From NCBI GenBank assembly GCA_916700875.1, contig CAKAKS010000031.1, positions 6,774,977 to 6,838,976 on the forward strand: a stretch of 64,000 nucleotides of DNA, read 5' to 3'. Of the stretch, positions 51,077 through 64,000 are shown piece by piece. Position 1 is the first letter of the stretch. Every line of letters begins with the position of its first letter. A program made the position numbers and the translations under genes. This stretch comes from Sebastes aleutianus. Its lineage: Eukaryota > Chordata > Actinopteri > Perciformes > Sebastidae. Under the pieces are notes generated by a model that saw only the letters and a program-made list of their open reading frames with translations, made no database searches and was not told the DNA's origin.

Positions 51077-51537
51077 TAAAGGTCCCATATTATAAAAAAG
51101 TGAGATTTTCATGTTTTTTTTATTATAAAGCAGGCTTAAGTCCTATATAAATACTGTGAAAGTATTGAAACATTCAATCCTCAGGGAAATACACACAGCC
51201 CGTATTCAGAAACTTTGCAAATTTGCACACTAAATGTGTCCCAGTTTATTCCTGGTTGCAGTGTATGTGAATGTCATCAGCTGACAGGATGTACACATGG
51301 ACCCAAGCTGTTGCCTAGCAACGCAATTCTGTTGCAATTCTGTTGCAATTCTGTGGCAATTCCGTCAAAATGCGCTAAAACGGAGCGTTTCAGACAGAGG
51401 GTAAATACGGGCATATTCAGGCTGACAGTATGAGGAAAATAAAGTTTTTTTTTAACATTACAGCATGTAAACATGTTCTAGTAGAAACACAAAATACAAG
51501 TATGATCCTGAAAATGAGCATGATATGGGACCTTTAA
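51077..51537. mobile_element. TTAA-type short element with AGGTCCCATAT ends
   Basis: Left end TTAAAGGTCCCATATTAT and right end ATGATATGGGACCTTTAA are inverted repeats starting and ending in TTAA. The core AAAACGGAGCGTTTCAGACAG is shared, in reverse, with 5331-5697. An ATTCTGTTGCA triplication lies near 51327-51362. No coding capacity. Confidence 0.75.
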
Positions 51538-52901
51538 GTGTACCGCACGTTCATGCAAGAAGGTAAGAAATGCTCCCAACCCGTATTTAGAATCACATCA
51601 TTTCATTTTTTGCAGTCAAAAATGATGGCAACATGTTTTTTTTTTTTACTATTGTGAACAGTTTTGTGCAAGGAAAAGGAAGAACAAAGGTCTTTGAGGA
51701 AATGATGAGCACGCTAGCATCTCAACTGACCACAATGATTGGAGGTAAGTTTGTAAGGTGTTTAATTAGCTGCAGCTGCAGCAGCCAATAAGATAGCTAA
51801 TTGGCTAGCTTCTGTGCACTTTTCCCCTGGTGAATGTTAGTTTGGTGGCTCTCTCTACAAGCTATGAGATGCAGGACAACATGTGTGTTCATGTCTGTAA
51901 GTTAGATAGTGAGGAGACTTTAGCAGGGAAGCTAGTGTGGTTTGTTGTTCACAGTCTGTGGCTCTTGCGTTGTGTAGCAGGCTGCTGTCTGGCTCAGTAC
52001 AGACTTTATGCAACATTTGATTGGCAGTATGTCATGTAGATGAATACATAAAGATATTCCAGCGAATTATTGCAAAATTTGGGGCCGCCATCATGAAACC
52101 AAAAAAATATAATAAATAAATGTATTTAATTAAATGTAAATTTCTCCCTTTTGATTTTATTAATGCTCAAAGAAGGACACTTTGTAGTGGATTTATAAAA
52201 CAGAGCAGTATGCTGTAGCAGACAAAAACAACAAGCAAAACTATTTGTTTTAGTTGGACTTTAAAGGGTCTGTTCACCCAAATTACAAAAACGTTCTCTC
52301 TTATAGTGGTAAAATCCACAGCCCTTGTTCTGTGTAAAAATGCATTTTGAAATTCAGCCAAAGCCAACATGGGGTTTGCTTTATCAGTCTAAGTTCGATA
52401 TCTTCTAATGTAAGATAATGTAAGAATGAATTTTGTATTAAAAAGACAGAACGAGGACTGTTGATTTTGTCCTCCATCTCTAACATTGGAATCCCATCAG
52501 GTACGGATCTCTTCAGTGTGGACAGGAGGAATAATTACAACAACTGATTGAACTCTTTGTCAAGACAACTTGGAAAAAATGTAAACTTACCGTCTGAAAA
52601 ATGTCCAAGACAGATATCTCAAAACCTAGGCCAGTAGAAATCAGCATGGCTAGATACCACTTGAGGTAAAGTGAAAAAATAGTTTTTTCTTTTGTAATTT
52701 AGGTGAACTGACCATTTAAACCCACATATAACATTAGAAGCAAAAATCGTATAATACTTTACCTTTATCCATATCTAAAACTAATGTGTGTGCATTCATC
52801 AGCCTCATTAATGACTGTTCTGATCACCTTGAGTCCTCAGTCTAGATGTGAAGATCACCAAAAGGGTTGTGATATCACAAAAAACCCCAAAAAGATAATT
52901 A

Positions 52902-53019
52902 GGGGTGTTGCTATAAATTAGTATTGATGATAACCGTGATATCGAAAACATTAAATATTGATATTAATTTAATAACACGTGATAATATTGTGTACATAAT
53001 CCAGCGCCTTTTAAATCAT

Positions 53020-53050
<31 letters not shown>

Positions 53051-53245
53051 TTATGGCTGAACTTATATAATTAATTTGCTTAAAAAGAGACAAAATGCAC
53101 AATAAACAAAGTTAAAGATCATATCATTATATATACTGTATATTTAATTCAAATTTTCTATAGATATGCGATAATATCGTTATTGTGAATTAATTTGGCC
53201 ACAATAATCATGTAGTGAAAACCTGATATTGTGACAGCCCTAATA
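52902..53245. mobile_element. Continuous copy of the element split at 4371-5800
   Basis: Starts AGGGGTGTTGCTATAAATTAG and ends AACCTGATATTGTGACAGCCC. It contains GAGACAAAATGCACAATAAAC, which matches the nipbl-intron element in reverse. A (TA)n run lies at about 53022-53046 and an ATA-rich run follows the right end. Confidence 0.65.
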
Positions 53246-55580
53246 ATAATAATAACAATAATAATAACAACAACATAATAATAATAATCTGTGATTACTC
53301 TCCAATAGTTCAATCATATTCAGTTTTTGCTGCCTCTGGATCACAGATTTTTTGCGTTGCTATGGTTCTTCTTGCATCTAGCTGCATGACATTATGATAA
53401 ACAGAGCAATAAAAATGAGCAAATAATAATGTGAGGCTTCATCTGACACTCATAATAACCTCTTGACTTGAGTTAATTTCATTCTGATCAATCTCCAAGT
53501 CACCTAAATCTTTTATGATACTTTAGAGACACTGCAGACTGACCTACATTTGTGCCGCTGACTCTCTCTGTGGCAGCGGGTGTCTCTCTCTCTCTCTGTC
53601 TCTTTCTCTCAGCTCATTGATATGCCTGATCATCAGAGGCATCGCTGAACTGGCTGATTGTCATTTTCAGCTGCAGTGCCACTGATGCATTTCATTTCCT
53701 CCCCGGGCTCTCTCTTGGTGTGATTAAGCACTTGCTGCAGTCACACACGAGAAAGAGGAGTTGGATTAATAGCACCCTGGTCTTCTCCCTCAGAGGGGGG
53801 GCATATTTTTACAATATTTACATTATTTATCAAATCACTGGGGAGGGATGTATTGTAGTGCTGCTTCAGGAGAAGTTGCTCTTCTGTATGGATGATTTTG
53901 GCTGGTAGCTATTGCTGTTCCTGATGCTCGCCAAGGGGGTGCAGCAGGAAGTCGATGTTGAACTCAGAACGTCAGGTGTTGCTTTGTCATTTATAGTCTG
54001 AGGGCAAACTCTCAATCTGACTGGATCCTTTCAAGAAGCGGCAGAATTTACACAGATTGCAGGTTAACTTCCTGCAAATTGATGTTACGTATGTTTAGAT
54101 CCCCCCTTTGAATATTTGAATATGAAAATGAGATGTGACCTTTCTCTTCTGAAGTCGAATTTGGTGACCTTTTTCCTGGTATTTCCAGTGTTATTATGCA
54201 CTCTGTGTGACGGCGCCAGCTGAAATACATGCAGTATTCACCACGCCGCTGGCACCAATTTCCTCTTTTTTTTGTAAACTCTTGATAGATGTTTTGTCTC
54301 TGCGTTAAATTGAATTAGCCTCGGCTCCAGATGCCAGCCCGAACAGAGCAGAGGTGGGCAGTGTGGGGGGTTTAATTAGGACAAAAATGTGCGCTGACTG
54401 TGCCTCTGTGTGCCAGAGTCCACAGGAAAAGGATGTGAAATGCCCCGCTGAGCACCGAAGACTGTGTGGGCATTTCATTGCAATTAATGCAGCACCATAC
54501 ACGCTGTAATGTAATATGTCTCTTTCTATGTGGGTGTTTGTTGACAGATCCTGTGTATTGCACTTTACTGTGCCCCCACTGTTCATCTCAGTGTGTTTAG
54601 ATAATGGGCAGCAGTAATTACATTCATCTCTTTCACATGGTAGAGCCAATTTACAATCCAGTTATAGTGGCGATGACAGCTGCAGCTAAACAGCATTTAC
54701 ACATAAAGCTGAGGTGCTTGGTTGCAGAAATGTGCGCCTGATTTGCTCTTTCAAATTTGTCAATGCACCCAGTAAAACAGATTTCATTCTTGCTGTTTAC
54801 ATAGAGAAAATGGTTCCCTGTGTATGTGTGTGTGTGTGTGGATAGTATCAGGACAGGAACAGAGAATAAATCACAGACTGTAGAAAAGCAACAAAATGAA
54901 AACATTTTCTGGTATAATAGCTGTCCAGGTAGGAGAACATGTCCTTCAGTAATAAAGAAAAACGTGGTTGGGGTTATAACACAACGTCCTTGGTGATGGT
55001 ATGCAAGGTAGTTGCTGCTGTGGATTCCTTTAAGGTATTTTTGCTGTCTTTTTTATTAGTTAGTAAACAGATAGTAAACACTGGAGAGCGCTATGAAATA
55101 TAGGGAGGAGAGAGAGAGGGTGATAACATTCACAAATGGTCCCCAGCCCAGGATGTTGCATGCATATGCATACAAAATACACAGTATGCACCTTAGACTA
55201 GGTAGTTTCCAACAAAGAAAATCCTGCAGTATGTGCAGCATTAGATGGACGACTACTTGGAATTTATTTTCATGAATAAACGGCTTTGGTTAGCCTTTTA
55301 TACCCTGCTATAATTGGACAGAGAAGAAAAATCTTTTAACTTTGAATCCCCCGAGGAGTTTAACTCTTTCAGGCTTTTACTTCCTCCTACAACGAGACCT
55401 TGTTGGTTGATTAGATTTCAGCCTGTTGGGTTTTAAAGCCACCATGTATAGAATTTTTAAAATATTCTGATGAGCACTGTGCACTGGTAGTTCTGGTGAA
55501 AAAGATACTGATCTCCATCTCTAGGACCAGGATGATAACACATGGACTTTAAACAGGGCTCTTAACTAGGCATACCACAG
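53246..55580. other. Intergenic, no gene seen
   Basis: Begins with an (AAT/AAC)n-rich run to about 53288. A CT-rich run lies at 53582-53611 and a short (TG)n at about 54824-54840. No open frame here has splice context or recognisable similarity. Confidence 0.4.
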
Positions 55581-55584
55581 TAGT

Positions 55585-56090
55585 CATTACGTACCCACCG
55601 CCCCCCCCCCCCCGTCGTTTTGCTTTTTTTACAGAAATAAAACCCATTTAGTTCATATTCGCGTATCAGCGCCATGTTATCAATACATAGTCGGACGACG
55701 GACGCTACAAACTGAAAGTGAAAGTGTCTGCTCCGTCTCAGCACAGAGTAGCAGGTATTTCCCACATAGGGGATGAGAGAGAGTTGACAGACAAGATGAT
55801 GGCGAACGATTTGGTGTTGAAGCGAAAAGCAAAAGCAGCAAGGGAACCATAACGTTAATGAGGTAATCGCTGTGAGGAGAACGGAGCGGTCCCAGCCGGT
55901 GTGGAAACCTGCGGCCCCGCAGCGAAAGCTCGACCGGAGAGGCCAGAAACCCAGTCACCCGACGTTAAAGATCAAAGTAAGCGCGGTACACATATTGAGT
56001 GCCATCTTTGTCCGGTGTAATCCGTAACATCGGTGTTGTCGTCACAAGTTTAATAACCGGGGGGAACATTTCCTCACCGTCACATCCCTA
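55585..56090. mobile_element. Dispersed element, reverse copy of 16710-17225
   Basis: Ends CCTCACCGTCACATCCCTA. Internal blocks match the nup155-intron copy in inverse orientation, including AAATAAAACCCATTTAGTT and GCGTATCAGCGCCATGTTAT. A poly-C run of about 14 lies at 55601-55614. Confidence 0.55.
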
Positions 56091-56119
56091 GTCTTAACCT
56101 GGCTGACATTGTCACGCTC

Positions 56120-56520
56120 TAGGGCTGACCCGAATGCTTGGAAGCTTTGCTATGGTAATCAACCTCTAAATCAGTGTTCAAATGCTTCGTTTTTTCTTTT
56201 TTTTTCTTTTAATCATACAAGTATGTAATAACAATGTATACATTCCAAAATAGCCCATGAAATAAGGAATAATCCCTCAACATTATTCATTATTCATATT
56301 CAACATGAATTATTCTGAGTTATTCTCAGATGGATATCGCTGTATGTTGTGTGTAGAGGTTTGTGTGTGTACAGTTGTGCGGCAGCGGCACTGTCCCTGG
56401 CACTGAAACGGGGGAGATGGAGACAGACAGACAGAAGAACCGAGCCGCGAAGCCTTGAATACCTTCGAATGTTTCTCACCGAAATTTCGAAGCCCAAAAT
56501 TGGTATTTGGGACAGCCCTA
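56120..56520. mobile_element. TAGGGCTG-ended inverted-repeat element
   Basis: Left end TAGGGCTGACCCGAATGCTT, right end GACAGCCCTA. The first ~90 bases match 38521-38610. The 8-mer TCACGCTC occurs directly at the left flank (56112-56119) and again at 56526-56533, five bases beyond the right end, so the target duplication is plausible but slightly displaced. Confidence 0.6.
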
Positions 56521-58294
56521 TAGTATCACGCTCCTGAGTGAACCTGAGTCAATAAACACGTAAATGGTTTACTGAGAGGCAGAAAGTGTATTGCAGTGAT
56601 ATGAGTCAAACTTCATCTTGTCAACAAGTAAAAAAGAACATTTGATGTGTGACAAATAGTTATCTTAACTCAAATCTCTCATGTACTGTATTGTATTTCT
56701 TCTTATTAAGAAAGTTTCTTTGTACGTTCCAGCGCAATGGACACAAACAAGGCAATTACAATTTCTTTAAGAAGGTCTGTGCAGTAGTTTTTGAACACTG
56801 CAGAAGTTACAGAAAAGCAAGATAAAGGGGGAAAGGAGGGAGAGAGAGCAACACCACAGCAAACAAAAAAAAACAGGCTTGCTCAAAACACTTTGATTCA
56901 CAAAGTACAATGGATGCACAGGTAAATGTCACTTAAAATTGAAGACTTGAATTGTGCAATAAATGAGCAGCAATATGGAAAAAATATGTTTACACTGAAT
57001 GTTTAGATGGGGTGTCATGAGGTGTGGAATTGTCCATTATAGAGGTAATTCCTAGGGATGCTGGGCTGATCATATGGCAACTGAAATAAAGGCAGAAGGC
57101 AGTGAGGTGTTTAGGTGTGTAGAGCTGACGCATGATGTTGTTGAAGGAAATGGTTGACGTTTAGTTGGTGATTATACATATGGCAGATCCAACAGAAACG
57201 AGTCCAAAAGTAGGTGATGAGCATTCAAGCAGGGTGTCCATGAAGGCAGGTGGCGTGTCAGGGAGGGTAAACGGTCATTTGGGGTTTAAATCCAGAAGGC
57301 CCAGTTAACTCGGATGGGCTGAGTAATGAGTTCACTGTGGGGGAGGTTACTGTAGTTCCATGTAAATGCCTGGAAGTTAAAAAGCAATTCAGGGAAAATG
57401 ACAGAGCCTGCAGGCAAGACACGCTGACATGCTGGAAGATGTGTGTGTATCAGGTGGATACAGACTCTTTGTGTCACAGCAGCCCTCACTGTCGTTCCAA
57501 CAATGAAGCAGTTTCCCTATTCAGCCGGTAGAGACGATGCAGTCTTTGAGGAGAAAGTTGCGGTTTAGACTTATTTAATGTGTCTGTTGCGAGGTGGTAT
57601 CGGGCGAAGTTTGCCAGCTCCTACTGTGGAAAGAGGCTCATAATGAATAGACATTAATTTTGGCTCACAGATCTATACAGCTGACATTTTGTAACATTAA
57701 GTGCCATCAACTCAAAGTAATTTCCGAAAATTTACACCCTGAGAGAAATGTCAATAAATTCAGTATAATTCATTTTAAGTATAAAAAGGTCTCATCCATC
57801 ACGAGTGGCATTTTCAGCTCTCGCGCTAAGGTGTCATTCCCCGCTATCTCACACTGACTCTTAATCACCTGCGTGGGTTTCTTTTTAGTTTTTAACTGCA
57901 TTTCTTGCTTGTTTTGACGGACTCATGCAAAGCTATGGGGAGTGGACATTCAGATATTAAATCTGGTTATGTACATTTTTACAATTTCAAGCAGAAATGA
58001 TGGAGCCTGCTTAATCAACCTTGATCTTACATGCAGTTTTCAGTGACTCTTGAGAATTTACAGTGTTAAAAAAAACAAATATACATACGTATGGATGGAA
58101 GGGGTTATGTAAAAGCCAGAGGTTATAGCTTATAGTGTACATGTGCTCATTTTACATCGCAGTCATTAAAACACCAAATTATGTAATTTCTTGTGGAAGA
58201 GTAGCCGGTTGTTTGGGAACAGAGATGTTAGTACATCCACTGTACAGGCTTTACAGCATACAGCCCATGGATGTGATGAATTACAGTCAATGTA
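56521..58294. other. Intergenic, no gene seen
   Basis: Unique-looking AT-moderate sequence. There is no supportable exon and no clear repeat except purine-rich tracts near 56828-56870. Confidence 0.35.
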
Positions 58295-58640
58295 TTAGAG
58301 CTGCAAGGATTAATCGATGAGTTCTCAACTATTAAATTAATCGCCAACTATTTTGATAATTGATTAATCGGTTTGAGTATTTTTTTTATGAAAAAAACAA
58401 ATTCTCTGATTCCAGCTTCTTAAATGTGAATATCTTCTGGTTTCTTTACTCCTCTATGACAGTAAACTGAATATCTTTGAGTTGTGGACAAAACAAGACG
58501 TTTGAGGACGTCATCTTTGGGTTTGGGAAACACTAATTGACATTTTTCACAATTTTCTGCCATTTATAGAGCAAACAACTAATCGATAATATAATCGACA
58601 GATTAAACGACAATGAAAAGAATTGTTAGTTACAGCGCCA
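58295..58640 (-). mobile_element. GATTAATC-rich dispersed element, reverse copy of 34394-34712
   Basis: Contains AGAGCTGCAAGGATTAATCG at the left and TTGTTAGTTACAGCG at the right. The interior shares ACAGTAAACTGAATATCTTT and GACATTTGAGGACG-type blocks with copy A in complement. Confidence 0.7.
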
Positions 58641-59599
58641 CAATATATACCTTACCTTATTACAGCAGCATACAGCTAGCAGGAAGCCGGCTGAACCGGA
58701 TATGTCATATGAGCGTGCAGGGTGGTTCATTATACTAAGGAAAATAACTCTGGATTTGGCATTTTAAAACTTTTAGGATCCACTGATTTACAGACCTCTC
58801 TTTTCCAATTTAAGTCTTTGGGGAAAATACTTTTAGGGCCCAATAGCATCACGTGACAGACATGGAAGTTGTAATTGCATGGTTGGCTATTTTGTCAATT
58901 TGGTTTCAAAGCCTGGTGCTCTTCCTGTCAGCTTGGTCTGGAAATGCTGCGTCTAGAACTAGACTCACCGGCTCTACAGGTCGATGATGTTGAGGACAAA
59001 TTTTTGAGTTGGCTTTTTCACAGAACGATTCAATTGTTTGTTAAATGTCCCCTTTGTTTACCCGCCACCGTGGCTGGTCGGTTGATGATCAAATTCACCC
59101 AATTACCTTGCACGGCAGCTTGATTCTTGCTATGTCACAAGATCACGCGAAAATTGCGGGATCACGCATCACATGAAAATCCATCTTCTCATTTGTTAAA
59201 GTTAAAATGCGTTTGTGTCTGGCAAGCCAGAACACGGACCAATCAGCATCCTGTGAGGAGCTACTTGCAGCTATGGGCGTGGCTTAGGTGTGCGTGAGGT
59301 GACAAGGAGTGGCGACTGTTCATTCTAAACAACAATGGCGGCTCGGTATTATCAGAACTGGATTGTATTTCTTCATTCTTCATTGAAAGCTTTTCGATAG
59401 AAAATATGTTTTCGCTCTTCTCCCGACTGGCTTCGGCATGAGTTTGATTGACAGATGGTTCATCCAATCACCTGTCAAGTATTTTTCAGGTTATGGTGGT
59501 ACCCCGTTGTAGCGAGTGACGGAGAATAGTATGGAACCAAGACAAAACTGACAGAAGGGTGGGACTCAGAGAAAAATTCGCAATTACGAATCTATCTGC

Positions 59600-60010
59600 T
59601 GCTTCAGCACCACGGACAGCGCCATGGATTTGTCAATACACAGCACAGTGACGCTCCTGATATTTCAGAGCCATGGTCGGGCGACATAGATTGTCACATG
59701 CACAAACCTCAGTCCAAGGTGTTTTTTTTCTCTGGGCCAGCGTCTTTTTTCAATTGTTCCCAATGAGGAGAGAGCGTATGCGGCTGCCTAGAGAAAAAGC
59801 GCTGCACCCAGCGGTTTCTTTTTCTCAGAGCGCTCTTATATGCGGCCTCTCTGACGCTTCTAGATGGAAATCTTGGAACTTTTCAGGAAGGCGCTGGTGT
59901 TGTCACTGTCGCTTCTTTTGTAATATTAGATGGAGCGGCAGCCCTCTTTTGCGCCCTGCTAGTGCTTTTCTGCAGAGAGGAACGCTATATGGACACACTC
60001 ATGCCCTAAA
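59600..60010. repeat. GC-richer probable dispersed repeat
   Basis: Contains AGAAAAAGCGCTGCACCCAG and AGAGCGCTCTTATATGCGGC, motifs I associate with fish dispersed repeats. No second copy in this window confirms it. Ends are uncertain. Confidence 0.3.
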
Positions 60011-60958
60011 GCACCAATGAGTCAGGCAGACTAAACTAACATAACACATTCAACTAAACAACCCCTCTGCCCCTGCAATCTCTCTGCTACTAGGGGATAT
60101 GGGGGGCGTGCATTTCGGTCATTTTGCTAACAAGGGGGATAGCATCCCCACTCAAATTGCCTACTGGACATACAGACAGACAGACTCCTTCCATTTTAGT
60201 TAAATGTCATCGATTGTAACATCCACACAAGATTTAATAGGTAGTAACTCACATTTGGTTTAAGTGTTGTGTCATCTGCAAGCTGGCCCATAATAATGCT
60301 TGTATTTGTGATAGAGATGCTCATGATGTTGCTGTTTTAAATCTATATTTTGGAAGAGTTTGTGTTGAGGATAAAGCCAACTATCGGGGGACCAGACATC
60401 CTTCTCTTTTTCTTTTTAAATATATTTGTATTTCTTCATGTCTGCATTGGATAGCTTTGTTCGTGTTTCCCCCTGTGTTTCGAGTAGTTTAGTGAAAAAA
60501 ATCCTTCATCAGAATATCAAGCAGTTTAAAAAAATGCCTAGTGTGTTGAAGCTCGTCTGGTGTCTGTCAGTGACCCAAAACCATTAAGACACTTAATGTT
60601 CGTATTTTCCATTTGATGGAACTTTGAGTGTGGAGATGGAGCGGTGGGAGAGCAGCGAACAGCAGTAATAACTTCTGGAACAAATGGATCCGTGTTCGCA
60701 TGTCAGTAAATCTTTCTAATGTGAAAACATGCTGTTTCATGGATGTTGCTTTGATTTCACTACGGAAGGATCAAAGATTTGTTTTCTATTAAAGGAGTTG
60801 TCTCAAACGTTATCTCTTCAGTTTGAGGGAGCTTTTAAACCGATTCACTAATGTATTGTATCACTTATTTCGAGGAATTCAAGGCTCTTTTTAAGTGTTA
60901 CTTCTCCGGTTTATGTTGCTACTGTACTGATGTGTATATTCTGAATTATATTACCAAG

Positions 60959-60997
60959 GATATTGTTCACTTTAGGATACCTAAAGTGAACAATATC
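60959..60997. repeat. Perfect 18-bp hairpin with 3-nt loop
   Basis: Arm 60959-60976 (GATATTGTTCACTTTAGG) is the exact complement of 60980-60997; the loop is ATA. Surroundings are unique AT-rich sequence. Confidence 0.95.
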
Positions 60998-60999
60998 AC

Positions 61000-63900
61000 C
61001 TACAAGGGATTACATAAAATGAAAATGAAAAAGGCTGACTGAGCCAAGGGGGTTTAATGAAACAGACCTTAAAAATGCAATGATGTTAGCTTCAAGAATG
61101 ACAAACTGCAGTCTATTAGCAAAGTTTAGAGACAAACCCAGATGAAAGAAATACCGCAGAGGCCAATGAGGATTTCTAAAAGCTCCAGGATCAATGATAT
61201 TGCTCTTAAATCAATAAGAAAGACAGCTGATGGAGAGCGCTGGTCTGTGGATGATAGCAGATCATTTCTTTTTTACTTGGATTATTGCTCAGTCTCCATG
61301 CAAGTGGTCTGACGGCAAATTGGAAGGTGTCCTGTTTTTTTTAAATTGAGAAAGCAAGGACTCCCATCATGATCTAGTGTTTTTTTTAGTCGAGTGGATT
61401 TTGTCTCAGTTCATGTGATTAGTTCAGACCACTTCAGCTGATAGACTCCTTTTAAAAATGATGTAATACCTGTGCTACATCGAAAAAGAGCTAACAAAAA
61501 AACCAACCACAATGAGAAAATTGATGGTGACGACATCTAAAAAAACAGGTGGAGCACCTATCAATCCTTCTTTAGTTTTATTTCTATGCTTGAACCAAAT
61601 AACAAAGCGTTGAGGAGGTGCTGTAAGAAGATTCGTGGGCAGACGTGGATGGGTGGTGAAAAAGGGGGTTTGATTGCTTTGGTACAGTTTGCAGAACAAA
61701 GCTGGTTCAGTATGGAGTGTGTCTCTCTCTGTCTGCTGCTGCATACAGTGTTTATGCACCTTCCCATCCCATCCCATCGCCCCTTTATTATGCTGCACAT
61801 GGGTGACATAGGACCGAACTAGTGCGGGCTGCTCCAGCTGCATCTGCTTGTGAGCCCACGGGGAATGGTTTGTGTGTGTGTGTGCTTTCATGTGCATGTG
61901 TGTACTCTGCCTGCGCACCAAGGCTGCCAGAAAATATGGTTAGAGCACATGATTGCAGGGCTCCGCACTTACCTAAGCCATTCACAGGCTCAGCATCACA
62001 CAGTTGATTCAGCACCTTGCTAATAGCGCACACATTAACTGCAGCACAGATCAGAGGAGGAGTGCAGTAATGAGAGAGAGAGAACCGGCGTTTATTGCTT
62101 CTCAGTGTATGCGTGTGTGTCTGTGTTGAGCAAATGTGTGCACGGTGCGTCTAGTGTGTGTTTGCGAGAGAAAGAGAAATAGAGGGAGGGACGGAGAGAG
62201 GAAGGGAGAGAGGGAGAAAGCGGACGTGTGTTAGTGAGAGCTTGGGAGGAAAGGATGGCTGCTCATGTTTGAACTGCCTCAAATGCTCAAAGGGAGAGTC
62301 AAGGCAAAAATTCAGCAGAGAAACAGACGTCTCACTGGGGGACGCATCTTGTTCATCATTTGTGGGGAAGCAGAGAAGATTTGGCAATGCCTGCTGAAGT
62401 GAAAGAGGTAAGTGTGTGCTGGAATGGCTCTATTTGCTCTGTACCCTCCCTCTTTTTTTTGCCTATCAGAGGGTTTTTTTTCTTCCTGCAGAGAACTGTA
62501 GCCCCTCTGCCTCTGTCATGATGAATGAAGGAGGCATCAGTCGCTTCACCTCCTCGCCTCTCACTGCTGTTCGGTGCAGTCTCCTTGTGTGCATGGGGGA
62601 CATGATGCTAACATCTTCATCAAGTGTGTGTGTGCGTGTGTGTGTGTGCACGCGCATGGCTGCGCATGTGTGCAAATGCATAGGCAAGCTTATAATGTTT
62701 GATTGCATTATGAGGGGAGGTTGTCCCTTCAGGGAGGTGGGGGGGAAATGCTGCACACACTCTGGGAAGTGTGTTGCCATGATGTATCAGAGAGACATTA
62801 AATCTGACCATGCAGCATTTAACTATTTGAGGATCAGAGCAGTGAAAAAGAGGCTTCAAATGGAAACTTTGAGAATGAATGGCTCTTCCTTTCTTTTTTT
62901 TTTTTGGAGCTGTCATTTTCAATCTTCGTTTTCTCTAAATAGACCCTGTCTGGTTGAATTACGACTAAACAAGATGTATTGCATAATGGACAGGAAACGA
63001 GAAGAATCTTTTTTTTAATGCCTGGGTCATTTTCAGTGCCATTTTGATTCACAATTCTGTAGACTAACAGCAACAAATATGAGCATCACTGATTCAACAG
63101 ATAGTGAAGGGCAGATGAGTTGTGACAAAGTTGTGACTAATGTCTTCTGACATCAGTGGGCTGATGTCATGCTTTATTATCCAGCGGAAGCATTACTCGC
63201 TCAATCCCACAGTTTGATAAAGACAAAGTGCCTGTTAAAGCTGATTTATTCTAAGTTTGATCATTACAAAACGACTCTGCCACACTGATTCAATCACAAT
63301 CGAGAGGGCTCATTTCTCAAATCATCTTTTTCTTTCTGAAATGACAAGTTTGAAGCATGGCTTGTGCCTTGTCGTGCCCTTGAGCTGGTCACCAAAATGT
63401 GAACTCACTCAGCATTAGATCAGACTCTGTGTCTCCCAAAATAATACCCCGGCTGCAGCTGGCCTCGATACCGAGAGTTGACGGGAACAAGATGCTAATC
63501 ATGTCCTTCTGTCTCCTGCATCGCTGCACCTAACATATATACCATACTTTGTTGTTTTTTTTCTTTTAAAGCTGCAAGTCAGATTCAGAGTCGTCATCTC
63601 GACCTATTTGGCTCTGTGAGCACACTTAGTTAGTGATGGTGCAGTGAGTTATTTAAATGAGCTTTGACTCACAGCGGCCTGGCCTTCCCTGGAGCTCGAA
63701 TCAGACGGGGACAGCACACAGGCCCCTGTCCATCCTATTATCCTCCTCCAAACCCTTAATCAAGCTGTCTGTAGACAACAGTAGTACCCCGTCTCTCTTT
63801 TGGCCTGGCGTTTCATTTAGCGCTGCCTAACAATATCCAATCAACCTACCCCCGGAGGTGTTCAAGCCAGGATCATCTCCCCGCTGCCAATTTCTCCTGT

Positions 63901-64000
63901 TGTGACCCCTTTCATCTCCTCGTCCCTCCGACACATTTTGTTCACGGATCTGAGGAGCTCTTGTGTTTGGTGAGGTGTTTGAAAAGCGAATCAAGCCCTC
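61000..64000. other. Intergenic end region; possible 5' exon near 62.4 kb
   Basis: Purine-rich and GT-rich tracts at 62070-62220 and 62620-62660. A short frame from ATG at 62387 runs seven codons (MPAEVKE) into a GTAAGT donor at 62408 after a UTR-like stretch. This could be a first coding exon of a gene extending past the window, but no further exon is visible to 64000. Confidence 0.25.

Noticed and set aside
59673..60020. 115-residue plus-strand frame
   Set aside because: Lies in probable repeat sequence, without splice context or recognisable similarity.
62416..63018. 200-residue plus-strand frame
   Set aside because: Low-complexity valine/cysteine content from a GT-rich tract and no recognisable domain. 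It is not supported as a gene.

Overview
The window is vertebrate nuclear DNA, almost certainly from a ray-finned (teleost) fish. It holds spliced genes with GT-AG introns whose encoded proteins match vertebrate families closely. It is densely seeded with short dispersed elements, microsatellites and a Tc1-like relic of the kind typical of teleost genomes. All gene models here were read by eye from splice signals, reading-frame continuity and remembered family sequence; no alignment was run.

Layout: (1) 1-6501, + strand: the last 13 coding exons (822 residues) of nipbl, the cohesin loader, with its 3' UTR after that. (2) 8684-26148, + strand: a complete nup155 of 33 coding exons (1367 residues by my sum), encoding an inner-ring nuclear pore scaffold protein. 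(3) 28724-29854, - strand: an intronless seven-helix receptor that looks like a teleost class A olfactory (ORA, V1R-like) receptor with an unusually long third cytoplasmic loop. (4) 33054-47138, + strand: a zdhhc8-type palmitoyltransferase of 10 coding exons (796 residues), with a 9.5-kb first intron. (5) 47139-64000: about 17 kb with no convincing gene, only dispersed elements and a possible isolated 5' exon near 62.4 kb.

The genes do not form a functional unit. nipbl and nup155 are neighbours in other vertebrates too (human 5p13, with CPLANE1 between them), so that pair is conserved synteny; the receptor and the zdhhc8 gene are simply adjacent here.

The dispersed elements are the richest non-genic content. 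Several families occur two or more times in the window, so one copy shows where another has been interrupted. This reveals a doubly interrupted element in a nipbl intron, an element inserted into another with an 8-bp target duplication at 36.7-37.3 kb, and a nup155 intron that is nearly all one hAT-like element. Other structures are a perfect 29-bp hairpin in the last nup155 intron, a Tc1 deletion derivative in a TA microsatellite beside a ~148-bp palindrome, twin hairpins at 38.8-38.9 kb and a GC-AG intron in nup155. I found no previously undescribed multi-gene system.
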